Assembly (NCBI RefSeq): GCF_001655685.1 | Contig: NZ_LYVF01000193.1 | Location: 1-47,412 of the forward strand | Direction: 5' to 3' | Length of the DNA stretch: 47,412 nt | DNA from: Desulfotomaculum copahuensis | GTDB lineage: Bacteria > Bacillota > Desulfotomaculia > Desulfotomaculales > Desulfovirgulaceae | Shown here: piece by piece, positions 7,934 to 17,775 of the stretch | Numbering within the stretch: position 1 is the stretch's first letter | How the letters are laid out: every line of letters begins with the position of its first letter | Translations under genes and position numbers: made by a program | The notes under the pieces: generated by a model | What the model saw: the letters and a program-made list of their open reading frames with translations, nothing else | Databases searched by the model: none | Told to the model about the DNA's origin: nothing

Positions 7934-9220
7934 GTCAAGCGGCTCGTCCCGGTACATGACCAGCGCCACCCGCAAATAGTAGTACACGGAGACCATGCTC
8001 ATGATCAACCCGATAAAGGCCAGCCAGAGGTAGTTGTCCACGATGGTCTTGAACAGGTAGAACTTGCCCACGAAGCCGGCCAGGGGCGGAATGCCGGCCA
8101 TGGAGAGCATGCAGATGAGCATCACCACCGCCATCAAAGGGGAACGCTGACTCAAGCCGGCGTAGTCCTTGATTTCATCACTGCCGGTAACATTATAGAA
8201 GTAGGTGGCCACGGTAAAGGCGCCGATGGTGGCAAAGACGTACAGGAAGGCATAGAACATGACGCCCTTGATCCCCTGCTCGCTGGCCGTAACCAGCCCG
8301 ACCAGGATGTAGCCGGCCTGGGCGATGCTGGAGTAGGCCAGCAGGCGTTTGATATTGGTCTGCGGGATGGCCACCAGGTTGCCCACAATGATGGTAATCG
8401 CCGACAGCACCGCCACCAGCATGGTCCAGTTTGCCCAGATGCCCGGCAGTGCGGCCACAAAGACCCGCAGTAGAATGGCGAAGGAGGCGGCCTTGGAGCC
8501 CACCGCCAGATAAGAGGTTACCGGCGTGGGCGCGCCCTCGTAAATATCCGGCGCCCACATGTGGAAGGGCACCGCCGAGATTTTAAAGCCCAGCCCGGCC
8601 ACCAGCATGACCAGACCGAGGATCAGCGCCGGCACCGGCGTCACCGCCACCGCGCGGCCGACCTCGGAAATGGTCACCGAACCGGTCACACCGTAAATCA
8701 GGCTGAGGCCGTAAAGCAACACCGCCGATGACATACCGGCCAGCAGGACATATTTCATGCCGGCCTCCACCGACTTGCCGTCCAGCCGTTTGAAGCAGAC
8801 CAGCACGATAAAGGCGATGGTCATCAACTCCAGACCCAGGTAGAGGGTGATGAAGTCACCGGCCGAAGCCAGCACCATCATGCCCAGGGTGGCGAAGAGC
8901 ATCATGCTGTAATACTCGCTCTGGTCCCCCATGTCATCGACAAAGCGCATCGAGCCTAGAGTGACCAGGAAAGCCGCCGTCAGGAAGGTAATCTTGAAGA
9001 AGATGGCATACTGGTCCACGATGAACATGCCGTGGTACAGCGTACCCTGGTTGTTCCACCCGGAGATGGTCAGCCCGAGCACACCCAGCAGGCCCAGGGC
9101 GGTCAGCCAGCCCAGGCCGTGCCGCGATTCCTTCGGGATAATCAAGCCCAGAACGAGCACTGCCAGGCCGAGAATGGAGATGGCGATTTCCGGATTAAGC
9201 AAGGACAGATCCACGTTCAC
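7796..9220 (-). CDS. nuoN: NADH-quinone oxidoreductase subunit N
   Basis: The 474-residue, almost entirely hydrophobic protein is the NuoN antiporter-like subunit of complex I, with about 13-14 membrane helices. Conserved segments include LYLGLELMTIAF, the lysine-bearing FKISAVPFHMWAPDIYEGAPTPV and the KRLLAYSSIAQAGY helix. It forms one of three proton channels in the membrane arm. It is the last gene of the nuo cluster, abutting nuoM. Its last 46 codons or so exist a second time at 4907-5124. Confidence 0.95.
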   Translation of the reverse strand: MNVDLSLLNPEIAISILGLAVLVLGLIIPKESRHGLGWLTALGLLGVLGLTISGWNNQGTLYHGMFIVDQYAIFFKITFLTAAFLVTLGSMRFVDDMGDQSEYYSMMLFATLGMMVLASAGDFITLYLGLELMTIAFIVLVCFKRLDGKSVEAGMKYVLLAGMSSAVLLYGLSLIYGVTGSVTISEVGRAVAVTPVPALILGLVMLVAGLGFKISAVPFHMWAPDIYEGAPTPVTSYLAVGSKAASFAILLRVFVAALPGIWANWTMLVAVLSAITIIVGNLVAIPQTNIKRLLAYSSIAQAGYILVGLVTASEQGIKGVMFYAFLYVFATIGAFTVATYFYNVTGSDEIKDYAGLSQRSPLMAVVMLICMLSMAGIPPLAGFVGKFYLFKTIVDNYLWLAFIGLIMSMVSVYYYLRVALVMYRDEPLDNSPINLSTPVAVTLIIAMVATLFIGIYPGPLSQVINMAAHSFFMH

Positions 9221-10741
9221 TTAAAACACCCCCCCGACCATTTGCAGGGCTCCGTTGATCTGGGCCATCAAAGGCACGATGCCGCTGTTGACCATATCGA
9301 AGAGCAGGAAGGGGAGCAGTCCGCCCACCACCAAAGCCGTGCCTAGCACCGCCAGGGGTACCAGTTCCGGACCGTGGATGTCTTTTAAATGGTCATATTC
9401 GTGACGCGGCGGCCCGAACAGGGTGTTGGCGCCGGCACGCAAAACATAGAGCGCGGTGATGATGATCCCGGCGATGGCAATCACCGCCAGCCCACCGTAT
9501 ACCTTGAAGGAAGCCACGAAAATGGTGAACTCGGGAATGAAGCTGACCAGACCGGGCAGTCCCAACGAGGCCATCGCCGCCAGCATAAAGCCGGCCGCCA
9601 GCCGCGGGGTCTGACGGGCCAGTCCGCCCATGTCGGGAATCCAGCGGGTATGGGTCTTCTCGTAAATGAAGCCGATCATGGAGAAGAACAGTGCCGCCAT
9701 CACACCGTGGGCGAACATATTGGCCACGGCGCCGTTTAGGCCGATCACGCTCATCGAGCCGATGGCCAGCAGTACATAGCCCATGTGGCTGACGCTGGAA
9801 TAACCGACGATATATTTCAGGTCCTTCTGCGCCAGGGCGGCCATGGCCGCATAGGCCACCCCGCAGACACCGAGTACGGCAATCAGCGGCGCCCAGAACT
9901 TGGCGCCCACCGGCAGCACAAACAGGGCGATGCGGATTAAGCCGTACCCGCCGATCTTCTTCAACACGCCGGCGTGGATCATACTCACCGCCGTGGGGGC
10001 GCCGGCATAGCCGTCGGGCGACCAGGAGTGGAAGGGCCACATGGAGAGCAGGGAGCCGAAGCCGAAGAGCATCAGGGCGAAAAGCCATTTTTGGTCAAAG
10101 GCGCCCAGCCTTCGCCCGGCCTCGGCCAGCCCGGTGAAGCTCATATCCGGAACACCGGCAATCGCCGTTGTCTTCATGAACAGGGCAATCACTCCCACCA
10201 GCAGGAAACCCGACCCGATCAACAGGTAGATGGTCAGCTTCATACCGGCGTATTCCTTGGTCACCCGCTTGGTGCTGCCCCAGATGATCACCAGAATGTA
10301 GATCGGAATGACCACCACTTCGTAGAAGAGCAGGAAGATGAACAGATCCTGCGCGATAAAGGTGCCCATCACACCGGCAATCAGCAGGAGCAGCAGGATA
10401 AAGAAATCCTTGGGCCGGTGGTCGACATTCCAGGAGGCGAAAACGGCTGAAAAGCCAATCAGGTTGGTCAGCAGCAGCATGGGCAGGCTGATGCCGTCCA
10501 CACCCAGGAAGAAAGTCACACCCAGGTCCTTGATCCAGGGCACCTGCATGACAAACTGCAGTCCGCCCAGGGACTTGTCATAGGCGAAATAAACGTACAG
10601 CGACAGGGCCATGGAGATGAATGTGCCCACTGCGGCGATACATTTGATCAGCTTGTTTTCGTCCCGGGGAATGAAGGTCAGGATCAACGCCGCCAGTACG
10701 GGTGACAGCAGCGTAATCAACAAGACCGGAAAACCTTCCAT
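9221..10741 (-). CDS. nuoM: NADH-quinone oxidoreductase subunit M
   Basis: The 506-residue integral membrane protein is the NuoM proton-pumping subunit. It shows FYEVVVIPIYILVIIWG (with the conserved glutamate of helix 5), MWPFHSWSPDGYAGAPTAVS and KDLKYIVGYSSVSHMGYV. It sits between NuoL and NuoN in the distal membrane arm of complex I. It is directly followed by nuoN with no gap and starts 1-2 bases after nuoL ends, so the three are translationally linked. Confidence 0.95.
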   Translation of the reverse strand: MEGFPVLLITLLSPVLAALILTFIPRDENKLIKCIAAVGTFISMALSLYVYFAYDKSLGGLQFVMQVPWIKDLGVTFFLGVDGISLPMLLLTNLIGFSAVFASWNVDHRPKDFFILLLLLIAGVMGTFIAQDLFIFLLFYEVVVIPIYILVIIWGSTKRVTKEYAGMKLTIYLLIGSGFLLVGVIALFMKTTAIAGVPDMSFTGLAEAGRRLGAFDQKWLFALMLFGFGSLLSMWPFHSWSPDGYAGAPTAVSMIHAGVLKKIGGYGLIRIALFVLPVGAKFWAPLIAVLGVCGVAYAAMAALAQKDLKYIVGYSSVSHMGYVLLAIGSMSVIGLNGAVANMFAHGVMAALFFSMIGFIYEKTHTRWIPDMGGLARQTPRLAAGFMLAAMASLGLPGLVSFIPEFTIFVASFKVYGGLAVIAIAGIIITALYVLRAGANTLFGPPRHEYDHLKDIHGPELVPLAVLGTALVVGGLLPFLLFDMVNSGIVPLMAQINGALQMVGGVF

Positions 10742-10742
10742 A

Positions 10743-12662
10743 TTACTTCACACCTCCCAGCAGCAGCCCGGCCGCAGAAGGTGAGCTGAAGGCCAGGGCA
10801 ACGGCAATAATCAGTACACCCAGGAAGAAGACCAGGGCGTAGTTCTGCAAGCGGCCGGTTTCCGTGATGCGCAGGCCCTCGCCGCTCAGCCGGGTGAAGG
10901 CACCCAGGCCGTTTACAATAATGCCGTCCACCACGTAGATGTCGAACAGGTAGAACAGCTTGGCCGATCCGTCCACGATGGCATGGTTGAACCAGAGGTA
11001 AATTTCATCGATATAATACTTGTTGAAGAGCAGGGTGTAGATACCGTGATAGCGCTCGGCCAGCGCTTTGGCCTTGACCTTCTCGCGGTCCACGTAATAA
11101 AGCTGGTAGGCCAGGTAGATGCCGGCCAGGGCCAGGATCACCGAACCAATCATCACCCCGTAGTTTGGCGCAGCATGTTCAACCTCACCAAAGAAAATCC
11201 ACTGCGACCAGACGTTGTCCCAGGGGGTACCCACCCAGCCGCCGACGGTGGCCAGCGCGGCCAGGATGATCAGGGGCACGGTCATGTTCCAGGGCGACTC
11301 CACCGGATGGTTGGCCGGGTTTTCCTCACCGAAAAAGGCCAGGAAGATCAGCCGCCACATGTAAAAGGCGGTCAGAAATGCTGTAAAGGCGCCCATGGCA
11401 AAAAGCACATAATGGTGGCTGTTCAGCGCCGTGGCCAGGATTTCATCCTTGCTCCAGAAGCCGGCAAAAGGCGGGATGCCGGCGATGGCCAGGCCGCCGA
11501 CCACAAAAGTCCAGGCGGTAATGGGCATTTTTTTCACCAGTCCGCCCATTTCCCATACGTCCGCCTTGTGGTGCAACGCGGTGAGCACACTGCCGGCACC
11601 CATGAACATAAGCGCCTTGAAGAAAGCGTGTGTCCACATATGGAACATACTGGCGGACAAGCTGCCCACCCCCAGCGCCAGCATCATGTAACCCAGCTGG
11701 CTGACGGTGGAATAAGCCAGGATGCGCTTGATTTCCCGCTGGGTGATGGCGATGGTGGCGGCAAACAGGGCTGTAAAGGCGCCGGTGATGGCCACCAGTT
11801 CCATGGCCGACGGAATCTCACTGAACAGGAACAGCATCCGGCCGACCAGGTAGACGCCGGCGACCACCATGGTGGCTGCGTGGATCAGTGCGCTGACCGG
11901 GGTCGGGCCTTCCATGGCATCGGGCAGCCACACGTGTAGCGGGAACTGGCCCGACTTGCCGATCGGCCCCAGAAAGACCAGCACGGCAATCAGTGTAAGC
12001 ACACCGGCCGAGGTGTACTGGTGGAAGTGGGCGATTTTCTGCGCCAACTCCGGCAGGTCCAGCGTGCCGAAAACAATTTGCAGGGAAAGCATGCCCAAAA
12101 GCAATCCGAAATCGGCGATCCGGCAGGTGACAAAAGCTTTCTTGGCCGCCTCCCGGGCCGATATCTTGTGCGTGTAAAAACCAATCAACAGATAGGAACA
12201 AAGGCCGACCAGCTCCCAGCCCACGAACATTTCCAGCAGGTTGCTGGAGAGAACCAACAGGAGCATGGAAGCGGCAAACAGGGAAACATAAGAGAAGAAT
12301 ACGGAAAATCCCGGATCACCTTTCATATAGCCGGTGGCGTAAATAAAGATCAACGAGGAGACCAGGGATACCATGAAGATCATCATGGCCGAGGTGGGGT
12401 CCAGCATGATGCCCACGTTTATATGCAGCCCGGGCATGGAAAGCCAGCGGACACCGTAGACTAGCGATCCCTCGGTAAATTCCGGATGGGTGAACACTCC
12501 GTAAGCAGCCAGGGCGGCAAAGACAAACGCCCCCACTATGCCGGCGACAGCCACCAGCGCGCTCAGTTTCTGCCAAGGCTTGGTCAGAAAGACAATCACC
12601 ACAAAGGCGAGCGCGGGCAGGAGCGGCACCAGCCAGGCGTGCTGCATCGCGAAATCAACCAT
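10743..12662 (-). CDS. nuoL: NADH-quinone oxidoreductase subunit L
   Basis: The 639-residue protein has the NuoL core, with MFVGWELVGLCSYLLIGFY, GKSGQFPLHVWLPDAMEGPTPV-type helices and KRILAYSTVSQLGYM. It continues past the 14-helix core into a C-terminal region that would form the long lateral helix and its final membrane anchor. Its length is normal for NuoL. It is the most distal proton-translocating subunit of complex I and is encoded between nuoK and nuoM. Confidence 0.96.
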   Translation of the reverse strand: MVDFAMQHAWLVPLLPALAFVVIVFLTKPWQKLSALVAVAGIVGAFVFAALAAYGVFTHPEFTEGSLVYGVRWLSMPGLHINVGIMLDPTSAMMIFMVSLVSSLIFIYATGYMKGDPGFSVFFSYVSLFAASMLLLVLSSNLLEMFVGWELVGLCSYLLIGFYTHKISAREAAKKAFVTCRIADFGLLLGMLSLQIVFGTLDLPELAQKIAHFHQYTSAGVLTLIAVLVFLGPIGKSGQFPLHVWLPDAMEGPTPVSALIHAATMVVAGVYLVGRMLFLFSEIPSAMELVAITGAFTALFAATIAITQREIKRILAYSTVSQLGYMMLALGVGSLSASMFHMWTHAFFKALMFMGAGSVLTALHHKADVWEMGGLVKKMPITAWTFVVGGLAIAGIPPFAGFWSKDEILATALNSHHYVLFAMGAFTAFLTAFYMWRLIFLAFFGEENPANHPVESPWNMTVPLIILAALATVGGWVGTPWDNVWSQWIFFGEVEHAAPNYGVMIGSVILALAGIYLAYQLYYVDREKVKAKALAERYHGIYTLLFNKYYIDEIYLWFNHAIVDGSAKLFYLFDIYVVDGIIVNGLGAFTRLSGEGLRITETGRLQNYALVFFLGVLIIAVALAFSSPSAAGLLLGGVK

Positions 12663-12694
12663 TTCAGTTCAGCACCTACCTTCGTATTGAGATC

Positions 12695-13015
12695 CTACCA
12701 CTTGAGCCAGTCGAACTCATCCAGGTTGACCGACAGCTTGTTGCGGTAAATGGCGATAATGATGGCCAAGCCCACACCCACCTCGGCAGCCGCCACAGTA
12801 ATGACAAAGATGGCGAAAATCTGCCCGATAAACTGGGTCGGGGTGACGAACTTGTTGAAGGCGAGCAGATTGATATTCACCGCGTTGAGCATGAGCTCAA
12901 TGCAGATCAACACTGCAATGGCATTTTTCTTGGACAGGACGCCAAAGAGGCCGATACCGAACAAAATGGCCGAAAGCACCATGTACTGGGTCAGGCCAAC
13001 ACTTAAAGTCAACAC
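12695..13015 (-). CDS. nuoK: NADH-quinone oxidoreductase subunit K
   Basis: The 106-residue protein has three membrane helices and the NuoK motif CIELMLNAVNINLLAF, with a conserved membrane glutamate, and the second glutamate in AAAEVGVGLAIIIAIYR. It links the quinone site to the antiporter subunits. It overlaps the end of nuoJ by 7 bases, pointing to coupled translation. Confidence 0.95.
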   Translation of the reverse strand: MLTLSVGLTQYMVLSAILFGIGLFGVLSKKNAIAVLICIELMLNAVNINLLAFNKFVTPTQFIGQIFAIFVITVAAAEVGVGLAIIIAIYRNKLSVNLDEFDWLKW

Positions 13016-13524
13016 TTGGCCTTCACCTCCTTGGCCAGGATGATCGCTCCCACCAGGGCCACCAGCAATAGCAGGGCGGCCACTTCAAAGGGAATCACAT
13101 ATTTGCTCAGCAACAGAGTTGCGATATGCTCGACCGTTTTGTGCGGCACGGGCGCCGCCGTGCCCACCCAGTGAGTGGCGGCGGAAAGGTAGCCGCTGAC
13201 CACCAGCACCAGGGCCACCACGCCGGCGGCCACACCGGTCTGGCTGTTGAACAGGTTGGTCTTGCCCATATCCCCGCGCTGAATGAGCATAATCCCGAAA
13301 ACCACCATGATGCAGACCGCGCCGGCGTAAACCAGCACCTGTACGGCGGCCAGGAAGTCGGCGTCCAGGGTCAGGAACAGGCCGGCCAGGGCGATAAAGC
13401 ACACCGCCAGCCAGAGCACCGAATGCACAATGTTTTTCAGGAACACCACCAGCAGCGCTGACACGATGATCACGGCGGACAGCAGATAGAACGCCGCCAC
13501 CATCCAAATACTGTTGTCCATCAT
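13009..13524 (-). CDS. nuoJ: NADH-quinone oxidoreductase subunit J
   Basis: The 171-residue membrane protein shows the NuoJ pattern HSVLWLAVCFIALAGLFL, then ADFLAAVQVLVYAGAVCIMVVF and five predicted helices, ending in LLLVALVGAIILAKEV. It is part of the membrane arm near the quinone site. It starts within the last 4 bases of nuoI and overlaps nuoK, so I-J-K are tightly coupled. Confidence 0.94.
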   Translation of the reverse strand: MMDNSIWMVAAFYLLSAVIIVSALLVVFLKNIVHSVLWLAVCFIALAGLFLTLDADFLAAVQVLVYAGAVCIMVVFGIMLIQRGDMGKTNLFNSQTGVAAGVVALVLVVSGYLSAATHWVGTAAPVPHKTVEHIATLLLSKYVIPFEVAALLLLVALVGAIILAKEVKAKC

Positions 13525-14033
13525 TCGCCCTCCTTGTCCGCAGCCTTGCCGGCAGCCGCCTGCGCCCTGGCCGCCTGCTGCACCCGGGCGGCTTTGCCCG
13601 CGGCCGCGCCGCCGGCATCCGGTTCCGCCGCTTCACCTTCGGGGAGGGACTCCGGCGCCGGGCGGTCCACCAGCACCAGGCGCACCTTGTCGCGGTAGAA
13701 CTGGTTCATGTTTATGATATGGCTGAATGCAATGGCGTCTTTCGGACAGCTTTCCACGCACAGGCCGCAAAAGAGGCAGTATTCGATGCGCATCACATAT
13801 TTGGTCAGATACTGTTTCTTGCCCACCTTTTCCTTGGTAATCTGGATCACCTTGTTCGGGCAGGCGTTGGCGCACATGCCGCAGGCAATACACTTGTCCG
13901 CATCCAGCTGAAAACGTCCGTGGTAGCGGGCGGCCAGCGGGGCGTGTTCCTCGGGATACTGCACGGTCACCTTTTTCTTGAACATCTCATGCCAGGTAAC
14001 CTGCAGGCCCTTGATTAATCCTTGTCCAAACAT
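13521..14033 (-). CDS. nuoI: NADH-quinone oxidoreductase subunit I, two 4Fe-4S clusters
   Basis: The 170-residue protein carries two ferredoxin motifs, C48-C51-C54-C58 (CIACGMCANACP) and C86-C89-C92-C96 (CLFCGLCVESCP), which hold the N6a and N6b clusters passing electrons towards NuoB. After about residue 125 it has an unusual Ala/Gly/Lys-rich tail of about 45 residues (GGAAAGKAARVQQAARAQAA) absent from typical NuoI proteins. The tail is probably disordered and its role is unknown. Confidence 0.94.
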   Translation of the reverse strand: MFGQGLIKGLQVTWHEMFKKKVTVQYPEEHAPLAARYHGRFQLDADKCIACGMCANACPNKVIQITKEKVGKKQYLTKYVMRIEYCLFCGLCVESCPKDAIAFSHIINMNQFYRDKVRLVLVDRPAPESLPEGEAAEPDAGGAAAGKAARVQQAARAQAAAGKAADKEGE

Positions 14034-14037
14034 CTGA

Positions 14038-15090
14038 TCACCACCCTATCGCCCGGTAAATGTACATCCCCACACCGGTGACGAAAATATTGGCCAGAGA
14101 CAGGGGGACCAGCACCTTCCAGCCGAAACCCATCAACTGGTCAACCCGGATACGGGGATAGGTCCAGCGAATCCACATGAAGATGAAAATCATGACGTAA
14201 ACCTTGATGAAGAACCAGAACCAGGAGGGAATAAACGTCCAGCCGAAGGGAGCCAGCCAGCCGCCCAGAAACATGACCGTGCACATAATCGAAACCAGCA
14301 TTACGTTGGCGTATTCGGCCAGCATAAACATGGCATAACCCATGCCGCTGTACTCGGTGTAAGGACCGGCGATAATCTCCGATTCCCCTTCCACCAGGTC
14401 GAAAGGCGTGCGGTTGGTTTCCGACACCCCGGCGATGAAATAAATCAGAAAAGCCAGCGGTTGGGCGAAGATAAACCAGGTATGGCGCTGGGCTTCGATA
14501 ATGGTGTTCATATTCAGCGTGCCGGTGAGCATAATTACTCCCAGCAGGGCCAGCACCAGGGGCAGTTCATAGCTGACCATCTGGGCGACCACACGCATGG
14601 CGCCCACCAGGGAGTATTTGTTGTAAGACGACCAGCCGCCCATCCAGAAAATGAGGGTGGACAGGGAAGCCAGCGCCAGGAAGTAAAAGACGCCGATATT
14701 CATATTGACGGCTGCCATGTCGCGGCCCCAGGGCACCACTACCATAATCATCAGCGGCGGTACGAAGATCAGCACCGGCGCGAGCAGGAACACGATTTTG
14801 TCTGATAACCGGGGAATGATGATTTCCTTGCTCAACAGCTTGCCGATATCAGCGACTGTTTGCAACAAACCCTTCGGACCCACCCGGTTGGGTCCGATCC
14901 GGCACTGGATGTAGGCGGAAACTTTTCGTTCCATATATACCAGCCAGAGCACGTTGACCAGAATAAAGACCAGGATAGCCACAAACTTGACCACCATCAA
15001 AATGATATCGTTGGCGATCAGCGGTACCCCTGCAGCATTCAGCAGGGCGCTCAACCAGGCGGCTATGCCGGTAAAAAGATTTTCACCCAT
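14038..15090 (-). CDS. nuoH: NADH-quinone oxidoreductase subunit H
   Basis: The 350-residue membrane protein is the NuoH quinone-channel subunit. It shows [36 protein letters not shown]-type loop residues ([16 protein letters not shown]) and [18 protein letters not shown]. It forms the interface between the membrane arm and the peripheral arm. It is placed between nuoD and nuoI, as usual. Confidence 0.96.
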   Translation of the reverse strand: MGENLFTGIAAWLSALLNAAGVPLIANDIILMVVKFVAILVFILVNVLWLVYMERKVSAYIQCRIGPNRVGPKGLLQTVADIGKLLSKEIIIPRLSDKIVFLLAPVLIFVPPLMIMVVVPWGRDMAAVNMNIGVFYFLALASLSTLIFWMGGWSSYNKYSLVGAMRVVAQMVSYELPLVLALLGVIMLTGTLNMNTIIEAQRHTWFIFAQPLAFLIYFIAGVSETNRTPFDLVEGESEIIAGPYTEYSGMGYAMFMLAEYANVMLVSIMCTVMFLGGWLAPFGWTFIPSWFWFFIKVYVMIFIFMWIRWTYPRIRVDQLMGFGWKVLVPLSLANIFVTGVGMYIYRAIGW

Positions 15091-15114
15091 GCCTCTTCTC
15101 CCCTAAATCCTAAT

Positions 15115-16215
15115 TTAGCAGTCCACTTCTCCCAAAACGATATCAATGCTGCCCAGAATGGCAATCACGTCGGCGATTTTCCAGCCCTCGCACATCTTGC
15201 CCAGCATACCCAGGTTGATGAATGAAGGCCGCCGGAAATGCACCCGGTAGGGTTTGGGGCTGCCGTCACTGACCACATAACAGCCCAGCACGCCCTTGGA
15301 ACTCTCTATCTCTGCATACGCGTCACCGGCCGGCGGTTTGATCACTTTGGGCACCTTGGCCAGGATCGGTCCGTCGGGCAGGTTGTCCAGCGCCTGCCCG
15401 ATAATCCGTGCCGACTGGCGCATTTCTTTTATCCGGCAGGAAAAACGGTCGAAGCAGTCACCCCGCTCGCCCAGCGGCACTTCAAAGTCAAAGCGGTCGT
15501 AGACACTGTAGGGACGCACTTTGCGCAGATCGTAAGCAATACCGCTGCCGCGCAGGGAGGGACCGGTGATGCCATAGTTGATCCCATCCTCCGGGGTGAT
15601 GATACCAACATGCTTGGTGCGCGCCTGGAAAATTTCATTGCCGGTGATCAAACCGTCATATTCGTCGCACATAGACGGCAAATCGGAAATGAACTGCCGG
15701 CAGGCGGGAAAGAATTCGTCGGGCAAATCCGCAGCCACGCCGCCGATGCGGAAGTAACTCACTGTCATCCGGGAACCGCAGACCATTTCAAACATGTCCA
15801 TAATTCTTTCCCGGTCCCGGAAGGTATACGTAAAACCAGTCAAGCCGCCGATATTACCGGCGTAGTCGCCGGTGGCGATCATGTGGCTGGCGATACGGGA
15901 CAGCTCACCGGTGATTACCCGGATGTACTGGGCACGTTCGGGGATTTCTTCCTCAATGCCCATCAATTTTTCCACCGCCGCCACATAGCCCCAGTTCATC
16001 AACATGGAAGCCAGGTAGTCCATGCGGTCGGTGTAGGGAATGACCTGGGTATAGGTGCGGGCTTCAGCCAGCTTTTCAATACCCCGGTGCAAATAGCCCG
16101 GCACCGGGGTGGCCTTGACCACCACCTCGCCGTCCAGCTCCAGAACAATCCGGAATACGCCGTGGGTACTGGGGTGCTGGGGGCCCATGTTCAGGGAATA
16201 TGTTTGTGTTTTCAA
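15115..16215 (-). CDS. nuoD: NADH-quinone oxidoreductase subunit D
   Basis: The 366-residue protein is the 49-kDa type subunit related to NiFe-hydrogenase large subunits. It shows [16 protein letters not shown] near the start, [12 protein letters not shown], and a C-terminal GEVDC. It lines the quinone pocket with NuoB. There is no ATG near the N-terminus. I choose the TTG at 16215 because AGAGGTG lies 8 bases before it and the protein then starts at the family position ([14 protein letters not shown]). The frame is open 10 codons further to another TTG. Confidence 0.93.
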   Translation of the reverse strand: MKTQTYSLNMGPQHPSTHGVFRIVLELDGEVVVKATPVPGYLHRGIEKLAEARTYTQVIPYTDRMDYLASMLMNWGYVAAVEKLMGIEEEIPERAQYIRVITGELSRIASHMIATGDYAGNIGGLTGFTYTFRDRERIMDMFEMVCGSRMTVSYFRIGGVAADLPDEFFPACRQFISDLPSMCDEYDGLITGNEIFQARTKHVGIITPEDGINYGITGPSLRGSGIAYDLRKVRPYSVYDRFDFEVPLGERGDCFDRFSCRIKEMRQSARIIGQALDNLPDGPILAKVPKVIKPPAGDAYAEIESSKGVLGCYVVSDGSPKPYRVHFRRPSFINLGMLGKMCEGWKIADVIAILGSIDIVLGEVDC

Positions 16216-16251
16216 ATCAACCACACCTCTTGTCCTGAAAGTCAAAGGCCA

Positions 16252-16710
16252 CTATTCCCGGCCGCCTTCCCACTGATAATCCTTGCGCAGGGGATGTCCT
16301 TCAAAACAGTCGTCCAGCAGGATGCGGGTGGGATGGCCGGGACAGCCGGTATAATTGATCCCGAGCAGGTCGTAGGCCTCCCGCTCCTGCCAGTCGGCCG
16401 CATGCCACACGGGACACAGCGAAGGCACCGCCGGAGCCGTCCGGTCCGCCAGCTTCACCTTGAGCATCAGGTTGTGGCCGTGGGTCAGGGAAACCAGGTT
16501 GTAGACCGCTATGAAATGGTCATTATAATCCACCGCCGTCAAATTGGTCAGCATATTAAAGCCATAATCCGGATTGTCTCTCAACTCCTGCGCCACCGCC
16601 GGCAGATCCGCCGCCGGCACCAGCAGCACACCGGTTCCGGACACTTCCACGCCGGGAAACTTCTCTTTCAGCGGTTCCAGCATTTCCACCGGTAGATCAT
16701 AACTAGCCAC
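16252..16710 (-). CDS. nuoC: NADH-quinone oxidoreductase subunit C
   Basis: The 152-residue protein has the 30-kDa subunit pattern: [22 protein letters not shown], then [21 protein letters not shown] and [11 protein letters not shown] near its end. It is a separate polypeptide, not a NuoCD fusion. It supports the peripheral arm of complex I. Its start overlaps nuoB by 8 bases. Confidence 0.94.
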   Translation of the reverse strand: MASYDLPVEMLEPLKEKFPGVEVSGTGVLLVPAADLPAVAQELRDNPDYGFNMLTNLTAVDYNDHFIAVYNLVSLTHGHNLMLKVKLADRTAPAVPSLCPVWHAADWQEREAYDLLGINYTGCPGHPTRILLDDCFEGHPLRKDYQWEGGRE

Positions 16711-17242
16711 GGGGCAGTTCCACCACCTTCGGGTTCATAATCTTTTCCTTCAACATGATATAGGCGTCGATAACGGCCTCCGGCCTGGGCGGGCAACCGG
16801 GCACATAAACGTCCACCGGAATGAGCTTATCCACACCGGGCACCACATGGTAGGAATCCACAAACGGGCCGCCGGATATGGCGCAACTGCCCATGGCGAT
16901 GACCCATTTGGGTTCGGTCATCTGCTCGTAGAGGCGCACCACAAAGGGAGCCGCCTTTTTGGTCACCGTGCCGGCCACCAGCATTACATCCGACTGCCGC
17001 GGTGTACCGCGAATGACCTCATACCCAAAGCGCGCCAGATCAAAACGGGGCATACTGGCCGCCATCAAGCCTTCGATGGCGCAGCAGGCCAGGCCGAACC
17101 CCAGCGGCCACAGCGAATGCGCCCGGGCTACATTGAAGAGCTTTTCCAGGGGCGCTATGTGGACCAGACGCTTGACCTGATCGATCACCACCGGGTCCTT
17201 GGTCATTTGTTCAACCGGATGGTTGTCTTTTGTCACATCCAT
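16703..17242 (-). CDS. nuoB: NADH-quinone oxidoreductase subunit B, N2 cluster
   Basis: The 179-residue protein carries the four ligands of the terminal N2 4Fe-4S cluster: C53-C54 (GLACCAIEG), C120 (MGSCAIS) and C150 (PGCPPRPEA). It reduces quinone together with NuoD. The start at 17242 overlaps nuoA by 10 bases and has GGAAGGAG upstream. The frame stays open for 37 more codons, but that would run deep inside nuoA. Confidence 0.95.
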   Translation of the reverse strand: MDVTKDNHPVEQMTKDPVVIDQVKRLVHIAPLEKLFNVARAHSLWPLGFGLACCAIEGLMAASMPRFDLARFGYEVIRGTPRQSDVMLVAGTVTKKAAPFVVRLYEQMTEPKWVIAMGSCAISGGPFVDSYHVVPGVDKLIPVDVYVPGCPPRPEAVIDAYIMLKEKIMNPKVVELPRG

Positions 17243-17589
17243 TCTAACGCTCCTTCCTTCCAGGCGTACCACAGGCCGACCACCAGGATAAAAATAAAGA
17301 CCAGCATCTCGATAAAAGCAAACAATCCCAAGCTCTGGAACTTGACGGCCCATGGATAGAGGTAAATTGTTTCCACGTCAAAGATGACGAAAAGCAGGGC
17401 ATACAGGAAGTAGCTGGTTTTAAACTGCACCCAGGTGGGTCCGATGGTTTCCATACCGCATTCGTACGGCTCATACTTGGAGGCGTACTGGCGGCGCGGA
17501 TGAACCAGAAAGCTGGTCGCAATTCCGCCGGCTCCGAAAACAATTCCCACCGCCAGGAAAATAAAAACCGCTCCCCATGGCGAAAGCAT
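17233..17589 (-). CDS. nuoA: NADH-quinone oxidoreductase subunit A, first gene of the nuo cluster
   Basis: The 118-residue protein has three predicted membrane helices and the NuoA motif [14 protein letters not shown] plus [16 protein letters not shown]. It belongs to the membrane arm near the quinone site. GGAAAGGGGGGAG precedes the ATG. The 186 bp before it, after rnhB, contain a 7-bp hairpin (GCCGGAC/GTCCGGC near 17640-17660) and AT-rich DNA. I found no convincing promoter, so expression could come partly by read-through from rnhB. Confidence 0.95.
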   Translation of the reverse strand: MLSPWGAVFIFLAVGIVFGAGGIATSFLVHPRRQYASKYEPYECGMETIGPTWVQFKTSYFLYALLFVIFDVETIYLYPWAVKFQSLGLFAFIEMLVFIFILVVGLWYAWKEGALEWM

Positions 17590-17775
17590 CTATTTCTCCC
17601 CCCTTTCCTATGTAAAATAACTCACCTCACATATGCACAGCCGGACCAGCCATGTCCGGCATAAAAAAGTAGGGTTTGTGAATTTTGTAACTCCCGGCAG
17701 CGACAGGAACTTTTGCTACTTTTCAGTATTGAACCAAAATACTTTTTCCAGACCGGATTTAAGCCAGTAAACTGA

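Noticed and set aside
8931-12749. Large rightward frames opposite nuoL, nuoM and nuoN, rich in His, Gln and Gly
   Set aside because: They are the antisense of hydrophobic membrane proteins, which typically reads as His/Gln-rich frames; there is no start signal or family match.
17640-17660. Hairpin before nuoA as a terminator separating rnhB from nuo
   Set aside because: The stem is only 7 bp and the T-rich stretch lies on the wrong side for the leftward direction.
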